Source of the DNA: a virus
Virus record (IMG/VR): IMGVR_UViG_3300037587_000345
Coordinates: 1-43,120 of that record
Reading direction: 5' to 3' (one strand)
Length of the DNA: 43,120 nt
Below, in pieces: positions 12,103-21,755 of the stretch. The notes under the pieces were generated by a model. That model was not told where the DNA came from. It ran no database searches and saw only the letters and a program-made list of their open reading frames with translations. Numbering within the stretch: position 1 is the stretch's first letter; each line of letters opens with the position of its first letter. Both the position numbers and the translations under genes were made by a program.

Positions 12103-14238
12103 ATGCCACACAATATCCTAGGGGCACAAAATCCCTCAGAACTCGCAGGAGCAATGTTGGATGCCTCAGGTGTAGGCTCCTTCGCCACTGAAGATGCGGT
12201 AGCACAAGAGTTTAAAGTTGACGACCTAGCTGCTGAAGTTATGTCTAAGGTGGAAACCGCCAAGGCCAACAAATTTGAGAAAGAAGATCGGATGTTCCGT
12301 AATGTCCAATCTTTTAAAGGCCTAGACAATACTAACGACAAGCTCCGACAAGAGACAGAACTTGCTGACGTCTATATGCGGACAACCACCGTTAAGACAC
12401 GAGCAGCTTTTGCTCAGATTATTGAAGCCCTCCTATCAGATTCTCGATTCCCTATTCAGATTAAGGAGTCCAGAAATCCTGATGGTGTAGCCAAGCTCGC
12501 CCACTTAGGTGGGGAACCATCCCCAGAGGAGCAAGGAGCCCCTCCTGAACAGCAAGCTCCCACACCAGATGGTGGAGTTGGATTTGCGGGAGATGGATTT
12601 GAGCTTACTCCCGGAGCCACTATTGGCAACCTCAGCTTCCTAGGTGGAGCAGAGGAAGACTTGGGTGGAGAGGAGGGCATCACGGAAGGCCCAGGACGGA
12701 TGGGTGAACCCCAAATTCGCCCAGCTAAGATGGCCGCCACTAAGATGGATATGCTGATTCAAGATCAGCTCATGTCTGGCAGAGCCAACACCCATCTTCG
12801 CCAAACTATCTTTGAGTGTTGCATGTTGGGAGTGGGAGCTTTGAAAGGCCCCTTCAACGTAACAAAGACGCTTCCTAATTGGGAGAGAGACGATGCTGGA
12901 GTGATGCAGTATAGGCCCATCCAGAAGAAGTTTCCTCAAATTAGCTTTGTCTCCTATTGGAACTTATTCGTAGATCCTGAAGCAACCTCTATGGAGGATG
13001 CAGATTGGGTGGCAGAGAAGCATAGATTTACGGCTCGTCAAGTGTTGGAGCTGAAGCAACGATCTGACTTTGATGAAAATGAGATTGACGGTGTAATAGC
13101 AGATGGACCCAACTACACTGAAGGGAGCCATGAGAGCCAATTAAACGAATCTAATAACGGCACCCCCATCAACCGCTTTGAGGTTTGGGAGTTCTGGGGC
13201 TACATGCCTACAGAGGATATTCGGGAACGTGGTATAGAGGTTCCTGAGGATAGTGGAGACACATTGCAGATTAATATGTGGTATAGTGGCAGCCGGGTAC
13301 TTCGGTTGGTATTAAATCCATTCCAGCCTGCACGTATTCCTTACTACGTTATTCCTTACGAAGAGAAGCCCTACCAGATTGAAGGTACTGGTGTACCTGA
13401 AGCCATGGAGGACTCTCAGAAGCTTATGAACGGCTTTGCTCGTCTTAGTGTAGAGAATGCTGCCTTGGCAGGCAACGTTATTCTAGACGTTGATGAGAGC
13501 GCTCTGGTGGAAGGTCAGGAAATGACACTCTACCCTGGCAAGATATTTAAGAGACAGGCAGGCTTTAGTGGAAGCGCCATTAATGCCATTAAATTCCAAG
13601 ACACATCGCAGTCTAATTTGGCTATGATGCGAGAGTTTAGGCAACACGCGGACGAAGCTACAGGTATTCCCTCCATCTCACACGGTCAAACTGGAGTGAG
13701 TGGATTTGGACGTACCGCTGGTGGAATGTCAATGCTACTGAATAACGCGAGTTTGAATATTAAAACCGTTATTCGTAATATCGATGAGCACCTCCTTCGC
13801 CCATTAGGGCGCGCCTACTTCAATTGGAATATGCAATTTAATTCGGCAGAGATGCCAGAGATAGTTGGTGACTTAGATATCTCCCCTATGGGAGCTAAGA
13901 GTCTCCAGATGCAAGAGGTGAATGCGCAACGTATTCAAACCTTCTTGCAAATTAGTGCTAACCCCGCGTTGGCACCTCTAGTGAAACTCCCGGTCATCTT
14001 AAAAGACCTGGCACTTTCCATGGACATGGACCCTGAAGAGATCCTGAACAACCCAGACGAAGCGCAATTCTACGCTAGACTGATGGGTGCCATGGGTGCC
14101 GCTGGTATGCAACCAAGGGCGGGAGGAGAAAATCCTTCACCAGAGAATCCCCTTCCGGGGCAACAAGGTTTCACCGGCAATAATGCCGGAGCAGGGAACC
14201 AAGCAGGCGTTAATGGTAGGGAGGCACCTCCTCAATGA
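12103..14238 (+). CDS. Portal (head-tail connector) protein
   Basis: 711 aa, GGAGAG before the ATG, 11 bases after terL. The core has portal features: RIPYYVIPYEEKPYQIEGTG, the segment DEATGIPSISHGQTGVSGFG with R-T-A-G-G-M-S, and a helical region ending RPLGRAYFNWNMQF. Residues about 133-204 form a Pro/Gly/Glu-rich insertion without obvious structure. The C-terminal 45 residues are Gly/Gln/Pro-rich. It should form the dodecameric ring at the vertex, the packaging channel and tail attachment. Podovirus portals of about 700 aa are usual. Confidence 0.9.
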   Translation: MPHNILGAQNPSELAGAMLDASGVGSFATEDAVAQEFKVDDLAAEVMSKVETAKANKFEKEDRMFRNVQSFKGLDNTNDKLRQETELADVYMRTTTVKTRAAFAQIIEALLSDSRFPIQIKESRNPDGVAKLAHLGGEPSPEEQGAPPEQQAPTPDGGVGFAGDGFELTPGATIGNLSFLGGAEEDLGGEEGITEGPGRMGEPQIRPAKMAATKMDMLIQDQLMSGRANTHLRQTIFECCMLGVGALKGPFNVTKTLPNWERDDAGVMQYRPIQKKFPQISFVSYWNLFVDPEATSMEDADWVAEKHRFTARQVLELKQRSDFDENEIDGVIADGPNYTEGSHESQLNESNNGTPINRFEVWEFWGYMPTEDIRERGIEVPEDSGDTLQINMWYSGSRVLRLVLNPFQPARIPYYVIPYEEKPYQIEGTGVPEAMEDSQKLMNGFARLSVENAALAGNVILDVDESALVEGQEMTLYPGKIFKRQAGFSGSAINAIKFQDTSQSNLAMMREFRQHADEATGIPSISHGQTGVSGFGRTAGGMSMLLNNASLNIKTVIRNIDEHLLRPLGRAYFNWNMQFNSAEMPEIVGDLDISPMGAKSLQMQEVNAQRIQTFLQISANPALAPLVKLPVILKDLALSMDMDPEEILNNPDEAQFYARLMGAMGAAGMQPRAGGENPSPENPLPGQQGFTGNNAGAGNQAGVNGREAPPQ

Positions 14239-14447
14239 ACATTGACTTAGCAAGGGCTGTACTCAACCCAAGCTGGCAGTTCGTAAAGGAGCACTTCATG
14301 AAGCAGAGGGAGATGAGAATCACCGCTCTGCTCAATACTTTGGACGCCGATGAAAGTAACCTCTTGAAAGGCCAAATCAGGGAACTCGACACTCTCCTGA
14401 GATTAACCGATCAATCCAAACAGTTTGTGAAAGAGCGTAATGCTTAA
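14235..14447 (+). CDS. Hypothetical protein (70 aa) between portal and scaffold
   Basis: ATG at 14235 overlaps the portal stop as ATGA. Almost entirely helical: SWQFVKEHFMKQREMRITAL and LLKGQIRELDTLLRLTDQSK, likely coiled coil. Small helical proteins at this position occur in many podoviruses (from memory), with unassigned roles. A 106-bp gap with only weak pairing follows. Confidence 0.75.
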   Translation: MNIDLARAVLNPSWQFVKEHFMKQREMRITALLNTLDADESNLLKGQIRELDTLLRLTDQSKQFVKERNA

Positions 14448-14553
14448 ACACACAAACGAAGCCCAATAACGGGCCCACACCTTGAACTCTGTGAGATTTG
14501 AAATCCGAATGCATCGGGCACCTCACTGAAATCAGACTTAAGGACTTATTGTT

Positions 14554-15312
14554 ATGACTAGTTTACTCGCTGTAGCTCCAACTACTTCCACTGACACTTC
14601 TAACACTTTGCTGGGAGCCGCGCCTGTCGAAAGCGCTGGTACACCCGAACAAGGAACAGGAGTTACATCTGATGGTATTAATTGGGAGAAGCGTTATAGG
14701 GATTTGCAGTCCCACTCCGACCGGGAGAAACATCGTCTCCTAGAAGAAGTGAAGCAGGCACAGGCTTCCACTAAACTGCCATCTACTCCTGAGGAGATTG
14801 AGGCGTTTAAAGAAACGGAACCTGGGGTTTACAATATGATGCTTACCGTGTTCCGACAGGAATTTGGTGACTCAGCTCAACTCGGAGAACGTGTAACCGC
14901 AGTGGAGAGTGATGTTAATCAAAGCAAGGCGGAAAAGGCACGGAATATCATCTTAGCTAAATACCCTGACTTCTCAGAGATTGTGAATTCAGATACATTC
15001 AAAGCCTGGATTGTTCCACAAAAAGGTGGAGATGTATATAATTGGGTTTATAGAAACCCTGATAACGCAGAGTTGGCTATCGCGGCTTTGGATTTGTTCA
15101 AAGCACAAGCTAGCAATACTAATGAGCCCACCCCCAATGCAGCTTCTGCTGCTGATGCAATTAGCTCTAATTCTGCTCCGTTGACAGATGACCAAGGTCA
15201 TAAAATCTGGACACGTAGTGATATTATGAAACTCCGTCCTGAAGAATATGAATTAGTCGAGGACGAGATTGACAAGGCTTATGCAGAAAATCGGGTGGAC
15301 ATGTCTCGATAA
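14554..15312 (+). CDS. Capsid scaffolding protein
   Basis: 252 aa, AAGGA before the ATG. Position directly before the coat gene, acidic, low-complexity N-terminus, a coiled-coil stretch (WEKRYRDLQSHSDREKHRLL) and mostly helical charged composition are typical of scaffolds. The C-terminal helix (RPEEYELVEDEIDKAYAENR) would be the coat-binding end. It guides procapsid assembly and leaves before maturation. Assignment rests on composition and context, not a sequence signature. Confidence 0.8.
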   Translation: MTSLLAVAPTTSTDTSNTLLGAAPVESAGTPEQGTGVTSDGINWEKRYRDLQSHSDREKHRLLEEVKQAQASTKLPSTPEEIEAFKETEPGVYNMMLTVFRQEFGDSAQLGERVTAVESDVNQSKAEKARNIILAKYPDFSEIVNSDTFKAWIVPQKGGDVYNWVYRNPDNAELAIAALDLFKAQASNTNEPTPNAASAADAISSNSAPLTDDQGHKIWTRSDIMKLRPEEYELVEDEIDKAYAENRVDMSR

Positions 15313-15332
15313 AATAATTTAAGGAAAGACAA

Positions 15333-16286
15333 ATGTCTAATTTCGCAGGTGCCAGTACTACTAACTTTGGTGGAGCTGGTGGAGGTACTGGTAATTGGTT
15401 GGCAACAATCTTCTCCCAGAAAGCCCTCAAGTTCTTCCGAACTGCTTCCATTGTGGAAGGAATCACTAACAACGAATACTTTGGTGAAATCTCTGGTTTC
15501 GGTGATACAGTACGTGTCATCAAAGAGCCAGTAATCACTGTCGATTCATACACTCGTGGCCAAACCGTCACCAGCCAAGCGCTGATTGATGATGAGCTAA
15601 CCCTCACCATTGACCAAGCGAACAAGTTTGCGTTCCAGGTTGATGACCTGGAATCTAAGCTGGCTCACGTTGGCTGGAAAGACTTGGCAACTTCTGGCGG
15701 TGCTTACGCGCTGAAGAATAAGTTTGACAAGGAAGTGTTGACATTCATGAGCACCCAAGCTCTTGCTGCCAACCAAGTGAACGACCAGACTACTGCCAAC
15801 ATCCTGACCATCGGTTATGGTGCTGGTGAAACCAACCCCCTCAACCTCATCTCTCGCTTCGGTCGTCTGTTGGACGATCAGGAAGTTCCTGAGGAAGGTC
15901 GATATGTGGTTGTAAGCCCTCGCTTCCTGGAGAGCTTGGTAGCTGCTGGTGCTGATATCTTGAACACCGACTTCAATGGCGGTGGTCAATCCCTGAAGAA
16001 TGGTTTGGTAGCAGCCAACCCACTTCGTGGATTCAAGGTATTCAAGACTAACAACGTACCCAAGTTCACCTCTACGGGTGGTACTCCGGTGGTTGATGCT
16101 GATATCATCATCGCTGGTCACATGTCTGCTGTTGCGACTGCTTCTGCAATCACCAACACTGAGAGCTTCCGTTCTCCAGACACCTTCGCGGACGTTGTAC
16201 GTGGTTTGCACGTATACGCTCGTGGTGTAGTTCGCCCAGAGAGTTTGTCTGTGGCACACTGCACATACGCTGACGTACTGGCGTAA
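15333..16286 (+). CDS. Major capsid protein
   Basis: 317 aa, TAAGGAAAG before the ATG. Follows the scaffold and is followed by a strong terminator. Pattern of an HK97-fold coat of small podoviruses: N-terminal helix (WLATIFSQKALKFFRTASIV), an E-loop-like stretch (GDTVRVIKEPVITVDSYTRG), a spine helix and P-domain, then RYVVVSPRFLESLVAAGADI and the C-terminal ARGVVRPESLSVAHCTYADV. Its codons favour GCT, GGT, AAC and TTC compared with neighbours, as expected for the most expressed virion gene. Confidence 0.9.
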   Translation: MSNFAGASTTNFGGAGGGTGNWLATIFSQKALKFFRTASIVEGITNNEYFGEISGFGDTVRVIKEPVITVDSYTRGQTVTSQALIDDELTLTIDQANKFAFQVDDLESKLAHVGWKDLATSGGAYALKNKFDKEVLTFMSTQALAANQVNDQTTANILTIGYGAGETNPLNLISRFGRLLDDQEVPEEGRYVVVSPRFLESLVAAGADILNTDFNGGGQSLKNGLVAANPLRGFKVFKTNNVPKFTSTGGTPVVDADIIIAGHMSAVATASAITNTESFRSPDTFADVVRGLHVYARGVVRPESLSVAHCTYADVLA

Positions 16287-16314
16287 GGGTTAGCTGCCTA
16301 GTGTAGCAACATAT

Positions 16315-16350
16315 AGGGAGAAGTGAGGGAAACTTCGCTTCTCCCTTTTT
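16315..16350 (+). terminator. Intrinsic terminator behind the coat gene
   Basis: AGGGAGAAG (16315-16323) pairs with CTTCTCCCT (16338-16346); further inner pairs (including two wobbles) extend the stem to about 13 bp around GGAAAC, and TTTTT follows to 16350. It should reduce read-through from the coat gene into the tail genes. Confidence 0.85.
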
Positions 16351-16371
16351 AGTTTATGGAGGAGTAAAACC

Positions 16372-17058
16372 TTGAGTAAGACTTACTTAGAGATTATAAA
16401 TATTGGCCTCCTAGACGCCAACGAAGTGACACTCACTGCAACCACGTTCCTGAGTGCCAGAGGAATACAGGCATTCGCCAAAGAGGCTGTTAACAGATCC
16501 TTGATGGATATGGCTAACGAAAGCACTGAGTGGGAGTGGTTGAAGGAAGACACTGTTCTTACACCCTCTACTGTATCTACGGTAGATGGCGACCAATGGT
16601 ATGCTTTTGGGGCCACTGTTCCAGCAGAGGTGGATTTTGACACCTTCTACTTGACAGATTCATTGGGAGGCTCACAACCCCTACAACGAATCACCTATGC
16701 AGAGTGGGATTTGATGTTCAGGCAGGGAGATGCTCCTGCTGATTCCAAGGCTAGACCAATCCACATCATCGAGACAGATGAGAAGAACCAGTTTGGCTTA
16801 TCTCCAGTTCCAGATGATGTTTATACAATAGATTTTAATTCTTGGAGGCTTGCCACATTTTTGTCTGCCTCCACAGATGTCATCCCATTCCCTGATCAAT
16901 TCTATAATGTCCTCGTAGCCAGAGTGCGTTACTACTTATGGGATTTTAAGGACGACCAGAAGAAAGCCTCACGAGCTGGTAAGGAATACGAGCTAGCGGT
17001 TGCCAAGATGAGAGCACGACGGACAACACCTGAGTTTACTAGGGCTCGGTCAATTTAG
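16372..17058 (+). CDS. Tail tubular protein A-like / head-tail adaptor, TTG start
   Basis: 228 aa. The TTG start is set by GGAGGAG seven bases upstream; the frame has no better start. Directly after the coat gene. Features in keeping with adaptor proteins of podoviruses: an N-terminal Ala-rich helix (RGIQAFAKEAVNRSLMDMAN), EWEWLKEDTVLTPSTV and a C-terminal helical segment (NVLVARVRYYLWDFKDDQKK). It would join the portal to the tail nozzle. Family assignment is by position and pattern. Confidence 0.75.
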   Translation: MSKTYLEIINIGLLDANEVTLTATTFLSARGIQAFAKEAVNRSLMDMANESTEWEWLKEDTVLTPSTVSTVDGDQWYAFGATVPAEVDFDTFYLTDSLGGSQPLQRITYAEWDLMFRQGDAPADSKARPIHIIETDEKNQFGLSPVPDDVYTIDFNSWRLATFLSASTDVIPFPDQFYNVLVARVRYYLWDFKDDQKKASRAGKEYELAVAKMRARRTTPEFTRARSI

Positions 17059-17068
17059 GGAGAGGCTA

Positions 17069-18709
17069 ATGCCTACTGAAGAAAGAACATCGATTATAAA
17101 ATTTCAGGGCGGCCTTAACCTTGCAAACACTGAACTAGATGCCATAGAGTCTCCTGGTTGGTGTGAGTCTATGACCAACTTCGAAGCAGATGTCAGAGGC
17201 GGTTATCGTAGAATAGATGGATTTCAGAAGTTGGGAACCACCAGTGCTACAATCCCTGGCGTCGTAGACGTTGATATTCTATCTGTAGCTACAATCCCTT
17301 ATTTTAGGGGTGTAGTGACGGTGAGGGACGGCAAGGTTTGGTACAGTACGGATGGTATCACTTGGATTCAAGTGAATAAAGATACATCAGGTGCTTTTGT
17401 TGATGAAGCTACACTAGCTGGATTGAGTGCCCTCCCTCGTACAACTACAGGGTTTGAGGCGTATGACTTCGCCATATGGCACAATGGCACTGACGAAGAG
17501 CTGATTTTTGTTGACACCATCGGCTCCAACCCTCTCACTAGGTTGGTTATTCATGACAATGCTAGCACAATAGAATACAAATACGAAGAAGCCACAGCAG
17601 CCGATTGGGGAGGAACTAGTAGGTTCCCTTCCACGGTGGCAGCTCTTGGTGACAGGTTCCTCTACGGGAAAGATCCTGCCAATAAAACCACAGTGTACTA
17701 CTCAGATCTCTTCGACCCATTTGATATGGTTAACGGAGGTTTGGTGCAGATAACAGATCAAGTTGAGGTGGTGAGAAGCTTTCGGGAGAGAGCCATCATC
17801 TTTGGTAGAGACAGCATCCACTCCTTTACAGATATTGCTGATCCAGTTAATGAGGCTGTGCTTCCAATTACAACTAGACTAGGGTGTTTGGCAGCAGGGT
17901 CTGTACAGGAGGTGGGTGGTGATCTATTATTCCTATCTGCTGATGGCCTAAGAACTCTGGCTGGTACAGATAAGCTAGATGATATAGCTCTTGGTGCCAC
18001 GTCTCACGCCATAAACGATATATTCCCTGACCTCATCAGTGTAATAGATACCCTCTCTGTGTCCTCTGTAGTTATCCGTAAGAGAGGTAATTATAGACTC
18101 TTCTTCCATAATAAGGATGTCAATGACGTAACTCAAGTGGGTGTGGGTGGAATACTTAAGAATGTCAATGGCAATCTAGTGTGGGAGTGGAATACCTTCT
18201 CCTCTATGCCCATCTGGAATATCAACTCCTATTACAACGATTCAGGCGTGGAGAAAGTGTATCATGTCACTAATGTTAAGGGTCGTGACAACACTTTCGA
18301 ACATAACACGGGCACAACCTTTGATGGAAGCGCGATAGGTGCCTCCTTTAAAGTTTCCTACCTTGTCCTAGGAGACCCAGAGGTTAGGAAAACTCTGTAC
18401 AAGATGAGAGTCTACTCCAAGGGAGAAGGTGTAGCTTACAACTACGGCTTCAAGATAGCTTTTGATACGGACGATGCTAATGCTATAAGTCCAGGCATCT
18501 ACACCACAGACAATACACTCCCAGATAGTACATACGGAACTGGGGCGTATGCGACAGCCACTTATGGGGCTGGGTCAAAAGAGACTCTTATGTTTGATGT
18601 ACAGGGGTCAGGAAAAGCTTTTGACTTAACATTTACTTCTCGTGGAACAACTGGCCCCTTCACTATACAGGGCGTTTCAGTTAGTTTCGTAGCTAATGGG
18701 AGATACTAA
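17069..18709 (+). CDS. Tail nozzle/stabilisation protein (tail tubular protein B-like)
   Basis: 546 aa, AGGGAGAGG before the ATG. Begins TSIIKFQGGLNLANTELDAI, then CESMTNFEADVRGGYRRIDG, a start seen in many podovirus 'stabilisation' proteins (P22 gp10-like or T7 gp12-like). The body has beta-propeller-like repeats (RFLYGKDPANKTTVYYSDLF; DLLFLSADGLRTLAG). It follows the adaptor and precedes the fibre, as for nozzle proteins. The stop shares one base with the next start. Confidence 0.78.
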   Translation: MPTEERTSIIKFQGGLNLANTELDAIESPGWCESMTNFEADVRGGYRRIDGFQKLGTTSATIPGVVDVDILSVATIPYFRGVVTVRDGKVWYSTDGITWIQVNKDTSGAFVDEATLAGLSALPRTTTGFEAYDFAIWHNGTDEELIFVDTIGSNPLTRLVIHDNASTIEYKYEEATAADWGGTSRFPSTVAALGDRFLYGKDPANKTTVYYSDLFDPFDMVNGGLVQITDQVEVVRSFRERAIIFGRDSIHSFTDIADPVNEAVLPITTRLGCLAAGSVQEVGGDLLFLSADGLRTLAGTDKLDDIALGATSHAINDIFPDLISVIDTLSVSSVVIRKRGNYRLFFHNKDVNDVTQVGVGGILKNVNGNLVWEWNTFSSMPIWNINSYYNDSGVEKVYHVTNVKGRDNTFEHNTGTTFDGSAIGASFKVSYLVLGDPEVRKTLYKMRVYSKGEGVAYNYGFKIAFDTDDANAISPGIYTTDNTLPDSTYGTGAYATATYGAGSKETLMFDVQGSGKAFDLTFTSRGTTGPFTIQGVSVSFVANGRY

Positions 18710-19656
18710 TGGCTGGGTATGATAGACAAGAAGTGTTCGTCGATGGGGATACCATCCTCGCTGAACACGGCAATAATGAATTTAACCAAGTTGAGGCAGC
18801 TATGGCTGCGTCAGGCGGACACACCCATAATGGCTCTGCCACGGAAGGTGCCCCTGTACCTCTCATATCTGACGTAGCGGGCACTGATAAGGTAGAAATT
18901 GTAGCCGGTGGTGCCAAGACTACAGGTACACACCAAGTGACGGGTGTACTTACGCTGGATGCCGGTGCTGCTGTTACAGGCAGCATCACTGTCACGGGCA
19001 ACGTGGATGGACGGGACGTTAGTGTTGATGGAGCTAAACTAGACACTCTGACGCCAGCTACGTCTAGTGGAATTACTACAGCAGCCTTGCTGCCTTCCTC
19101 AGCATTCGGCACTATCGCTGCCACCAATACACAGGCAGCACTGGAGGAAATCCAGGCAGAGATTCCCATTACAGCTTCTCAAATTACTTTTGCTCCTGCT
19201 GGAGCTATAATTGCCACCGACACTCAAGCAGCTATCGAAGAAGTGGCCACTGATGCTGACGCCAAGTTTGTTATCGCAGCTACTCCTGTACTCGCGGGGC
19301 AACTTGATGGTGCAGAGAATACCTTTAAGGATTTGCCTGCTGCTGTAACAAACTTAGGCTCTGTCTCCACTACCCAAAACTTCGACCTCTCTGTAGCTAA
19401 TGTGTTCTCTTTAGAGCCAACTACAGATATCACCCTAACCTTTTCCAACATCCCATCTACAGGTAAAGCTGTTGTGTGGTTTGTAGAGATGCTGGGTGCT
19501 GGAGACCACACCTTCACATGGCCTGCTGCTGTTGTATTTGATGGCGGCACTGAGCCTACATGGGCTGCTGGTACAGAGACAAGTGTTGCCCAACTATATA
19601 CAAGGGATGGAGGCACCAAGGTATTTGTCAAACTACTGTTTGGGAGTATAGTGTAA
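18709..19656 (+). CDS. Tail fibre protein (315 aa)
   Basis: ATG at 18709 uses the A of the previous TAA. The N-terminus (GDTILAEHGNNEFNQVEAAM, then GGHTHNGSATEGAPVPLI) carries the H-x-H-x-G-x-x-x-G-x-P motif common in fibre attachment segments. The middle is Thr/Ala/Gly-rich with two similar blocks (ATNTQAALEEIQAE and ATDTQAAIEEVATD). The C-terminus (FDLSVANVFSLEPTTDITLT ... YTRDGGTKVFVKLLFG) is a beta-rich tip domain seen in other fibres. Probably trimeric. Confidence 0.8.
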   Translation: MAGYDRQEVFVDGDTILAEHGNNEFNQVEAAMAASGGHTHNGSATEGAPVPLISDVAGTDKVEIVAGGAKTTGTHQVTGVLTLDAGAAVTGSITVTGNVDGRDVSVDGAKLDTLTPATSSGITTAALLPSSAFGTIAATNTQAALEEIQAEIPITASQITFAPAGAIIATDTQAAIEEVATDADAKFVIAATPVLAGQLDGAENTFKDLPAAVTNLGSVSTTQNFDLSVANVFSLEPTTDITLTFSNIPSTGKAVVWFVEMLGAGDHTFTWPAAVVFDGGTEPTWAAGTETSVAQLYTRDGGTKVFVKLLFGSIV

Positions 19657-21750
19657 ATGAATAACCTACTACTTCTCGGTGGACGAGATGATGTGGTGCC
19701 TCCCGAGTCTGTGGATCTTGATGGCACCAATGATTTCTTCAGTCGGGCAAGTGATCTGACAGGGAACGCTGATGGTAAAACATTCACATTTAGTGCCTGG
19801 TTTTATAATTCAGGTACAGGTCTGCAACCCATTTACGCAGCGAATCCATCAGACAGCAATACCGGGTTTGGTATTTTTGTATCAAGTGATGTTCTGTTTA
19901 TCCGTGGGCATAATACAAGCGATACCGAAATATTAAATTTACAGGGTATTGATATACCGCTCAAAACTTTTGTCCACATGCTTGTATCTGTTGACCTTAC
20001 TGATACGGGCAAACGTCATATCTATATTAATGACGCCCAGAAAACGCCCACAGTTGTCACTTACACAGATGACACTATAAATTTTACCAATACAACTCAC
20101 TCAGTTGGCGAGTTGGTTGCTGTAACCAGGGACGGTCGTTTAGCCCAAGTATTTCTAGATTATACATTCCGCGACCTAACGATAGCAGCCAACCGTCGTT
20201 TATTCACAACCATAGATAGTGAGCGTGGACTTATCCCCGCTGCTGATCAAGCATCACTATCCCCCATACTCTATCTGGCAATGGACGATCCCACTACAGC
20301 CTTTGTCAACTTAGGTACAGGTGGTGATTTCACATTGAATGGAACTATTGCACGAAGCGGAAGAGGGCCTAATCAGTATAATAGTTCTGCCAGTGATCTT
20401 GACGGCAGTGCTGATTTCCTGACTCGCGGCGCTGGATTAACAGGAGCAACCGATACTAAGTTGTTAACATGTGCGTTTAGTCTCAAAAGTGATGCCGCTG
20501 GTATAGACCATATATACTCAACAGCTAATACTAGGATTGAAGTTACTTTTACGGCTACTAGAACTGTCAGGTTTGTGGGCAAGAATTCCGCGGGTACAAC
20601 GATTCTTGATGTGTCTGGACCAGCTATCCCACTTGATTCTGTAAGAACTGTATCAGCCTCTTTCGATCTTGCGAATGCAGCGAATAGATTTATTTTCTAT
20701 GGCAGTGTCTCTCAATCTCTCACTGTTACTACATACACTGATGATACAATAGATTTTACAGATACTGACCATAGCGTAGGAGCTACAACAGCGGGGGCTA
20801 CAAAATTCAATGGTGATTTAAGTGATTTTTACTTAGGCAATGAATTCATAGATTTGGCTAGTGGCAACCCATTCTTTAATTCCGTTACAGGTAAGCCAAG
20901 GTATTTAGGGGAGTCCGGTGAACTTCCTACAGGGTCCTCACCACTCATTTATCTCCCCTTCTGTGCCGATGATGCAGGTAATAACCTGGGCACAGGTGGT
21001 GACTTCACAGTCACTAGTGGGCCTTTTTTAGGTGCTCGTGGACCTAGTGAGTTTTGGGCAAGATCCGCAGAATTTGACGGCTCGACTGGTTCTCTAAGTA
21101 AAGCTACATCACTGGACAATGCAGCAGATGGTAAAGCGTTTGCAATGGCTTTCGGAATCAATAACGATACGCTGACGGGAACTGATCGGGTGTTCACTAT
21201 TGGCACATCAGGTGATGTTATACGATTCTCTGTCTATACCTCTGGCACTACACTGACTATCGACGGTTTTAATTCAGGTGGTACTCAGATATTGAGTGTT
21301 ACTGTAGCAACAGCATTCACCACCACTACATGGTCAACCTGTCTAATCTGCGTTGACCTGGCGAACGCCAGTAACCGAGAAATTATCATTGATAACGTCA
21401 TTACCACACCAACGTGGACGACTTATACTGATGACCTAATAGACTTCTCAGAAACCAAGTCGGCAATAGGTGCATCAACCGCAGGCACTGATTTCACAGA
21501 TGGTGAACTAGGTTTTCTGTGGTTTAATGACGCTTATATTGATTTTACCAGCGAAGCAAACAGATTGTTGTTTGTTGACGCTTTTAATTTACCTGTAGAT
21601 CAGGGCGATAAAGGTTTGGATAAGGCTGGAGTACAGCCAGTGGTTTACATGAAGTTTGAAGACTCATCCAATCTAGGGCTTAACTCAGGTACTGGTGGCA
21701 ATTTCACAGTAAACGGTACAATTGTCGCGGGCAGCGACGTTAAAGGATAA
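19657..21750 (+). CDS. Triple LamG/concanavalin-like adhesin (697 aa)
   Basis: ATG follows the fibre stop without a gap. Three homologous units of about 225 residues begin near 18 (SVDLDGTNDFFSRASDLTG), 244 (SDLDGSADFLTRGAGLTG) and 469 (AEFDGSTGSLSKATSLDN). Each contains a YTDD(T/L)I(N/D)F motif, and the units end near GTGG(D/N)FT. This is the beta-sandwich lectin pattern of LamG-like domains used for glycan binding. Probable receptor-binding protein. Codons look more AT-rich than the neighbouring structural genes, which may indicate acquired host-range material. Confidence 0.82.
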   Translation: MNNLLLLGGRDDVVPPESVDLDGTNDFFSRASDLTGNADGKTFTFSAWFYNSGTGLQPIYAANPSDSNTGFGIFVSSDVLFIRGHNTSDTEILNLQGIDIPLKTFVHMLVSVDLTDTGKRHIYINDAQKTPTVVTYTDDTINFTNTTHSVGELVAVTRDGRLAQVFLDYTFRDLTIAANRRLFTTIDSERGLIPAADQASLSPILYLAMDDPTTAFVNLGTGGDFTLNGTIARSGRGPNQYNSSASDLDGSADFLTRGAGLTGATDTKLLTCAFSLKSDAAGIDHIYSTANTRIEVTFTATRTVRFVGKNSAGTTILDVSGPAIPLDSVRTVSASFDLANAANRFIFYGSVSQSLTVTTYTDDTIDFTDTDHSVGATTAGATKFNGDLSDFYLGNEFIDLASGNPFFNSVTGKPRYLGESGELPTGSSPLIYLPFCADDAGNNLGTGGDFTVTSGPFLGARGPSEFWARSAEFDGSTGSLSKATSLDNAADGKAFAMAFGINNDTLTGTDRVFTIGTSGDVIRFSVYTSGTTLTIDGFNSGGTQILSVTVATAFTTTTWSTCLICVDLANASNREIIIDNVITTPTWTTYTDDLIDFSETKSAIGASTAGTDFTDGELGFLWFNDAYIDFTSEANRLLFVDAFNLPVDQGDKGLDKAGVQPVVYMKFEDSSNLGLNSGTGGNFTVNGTIVAGSDVKG

Positions 21751-21755
21751 GTAAA

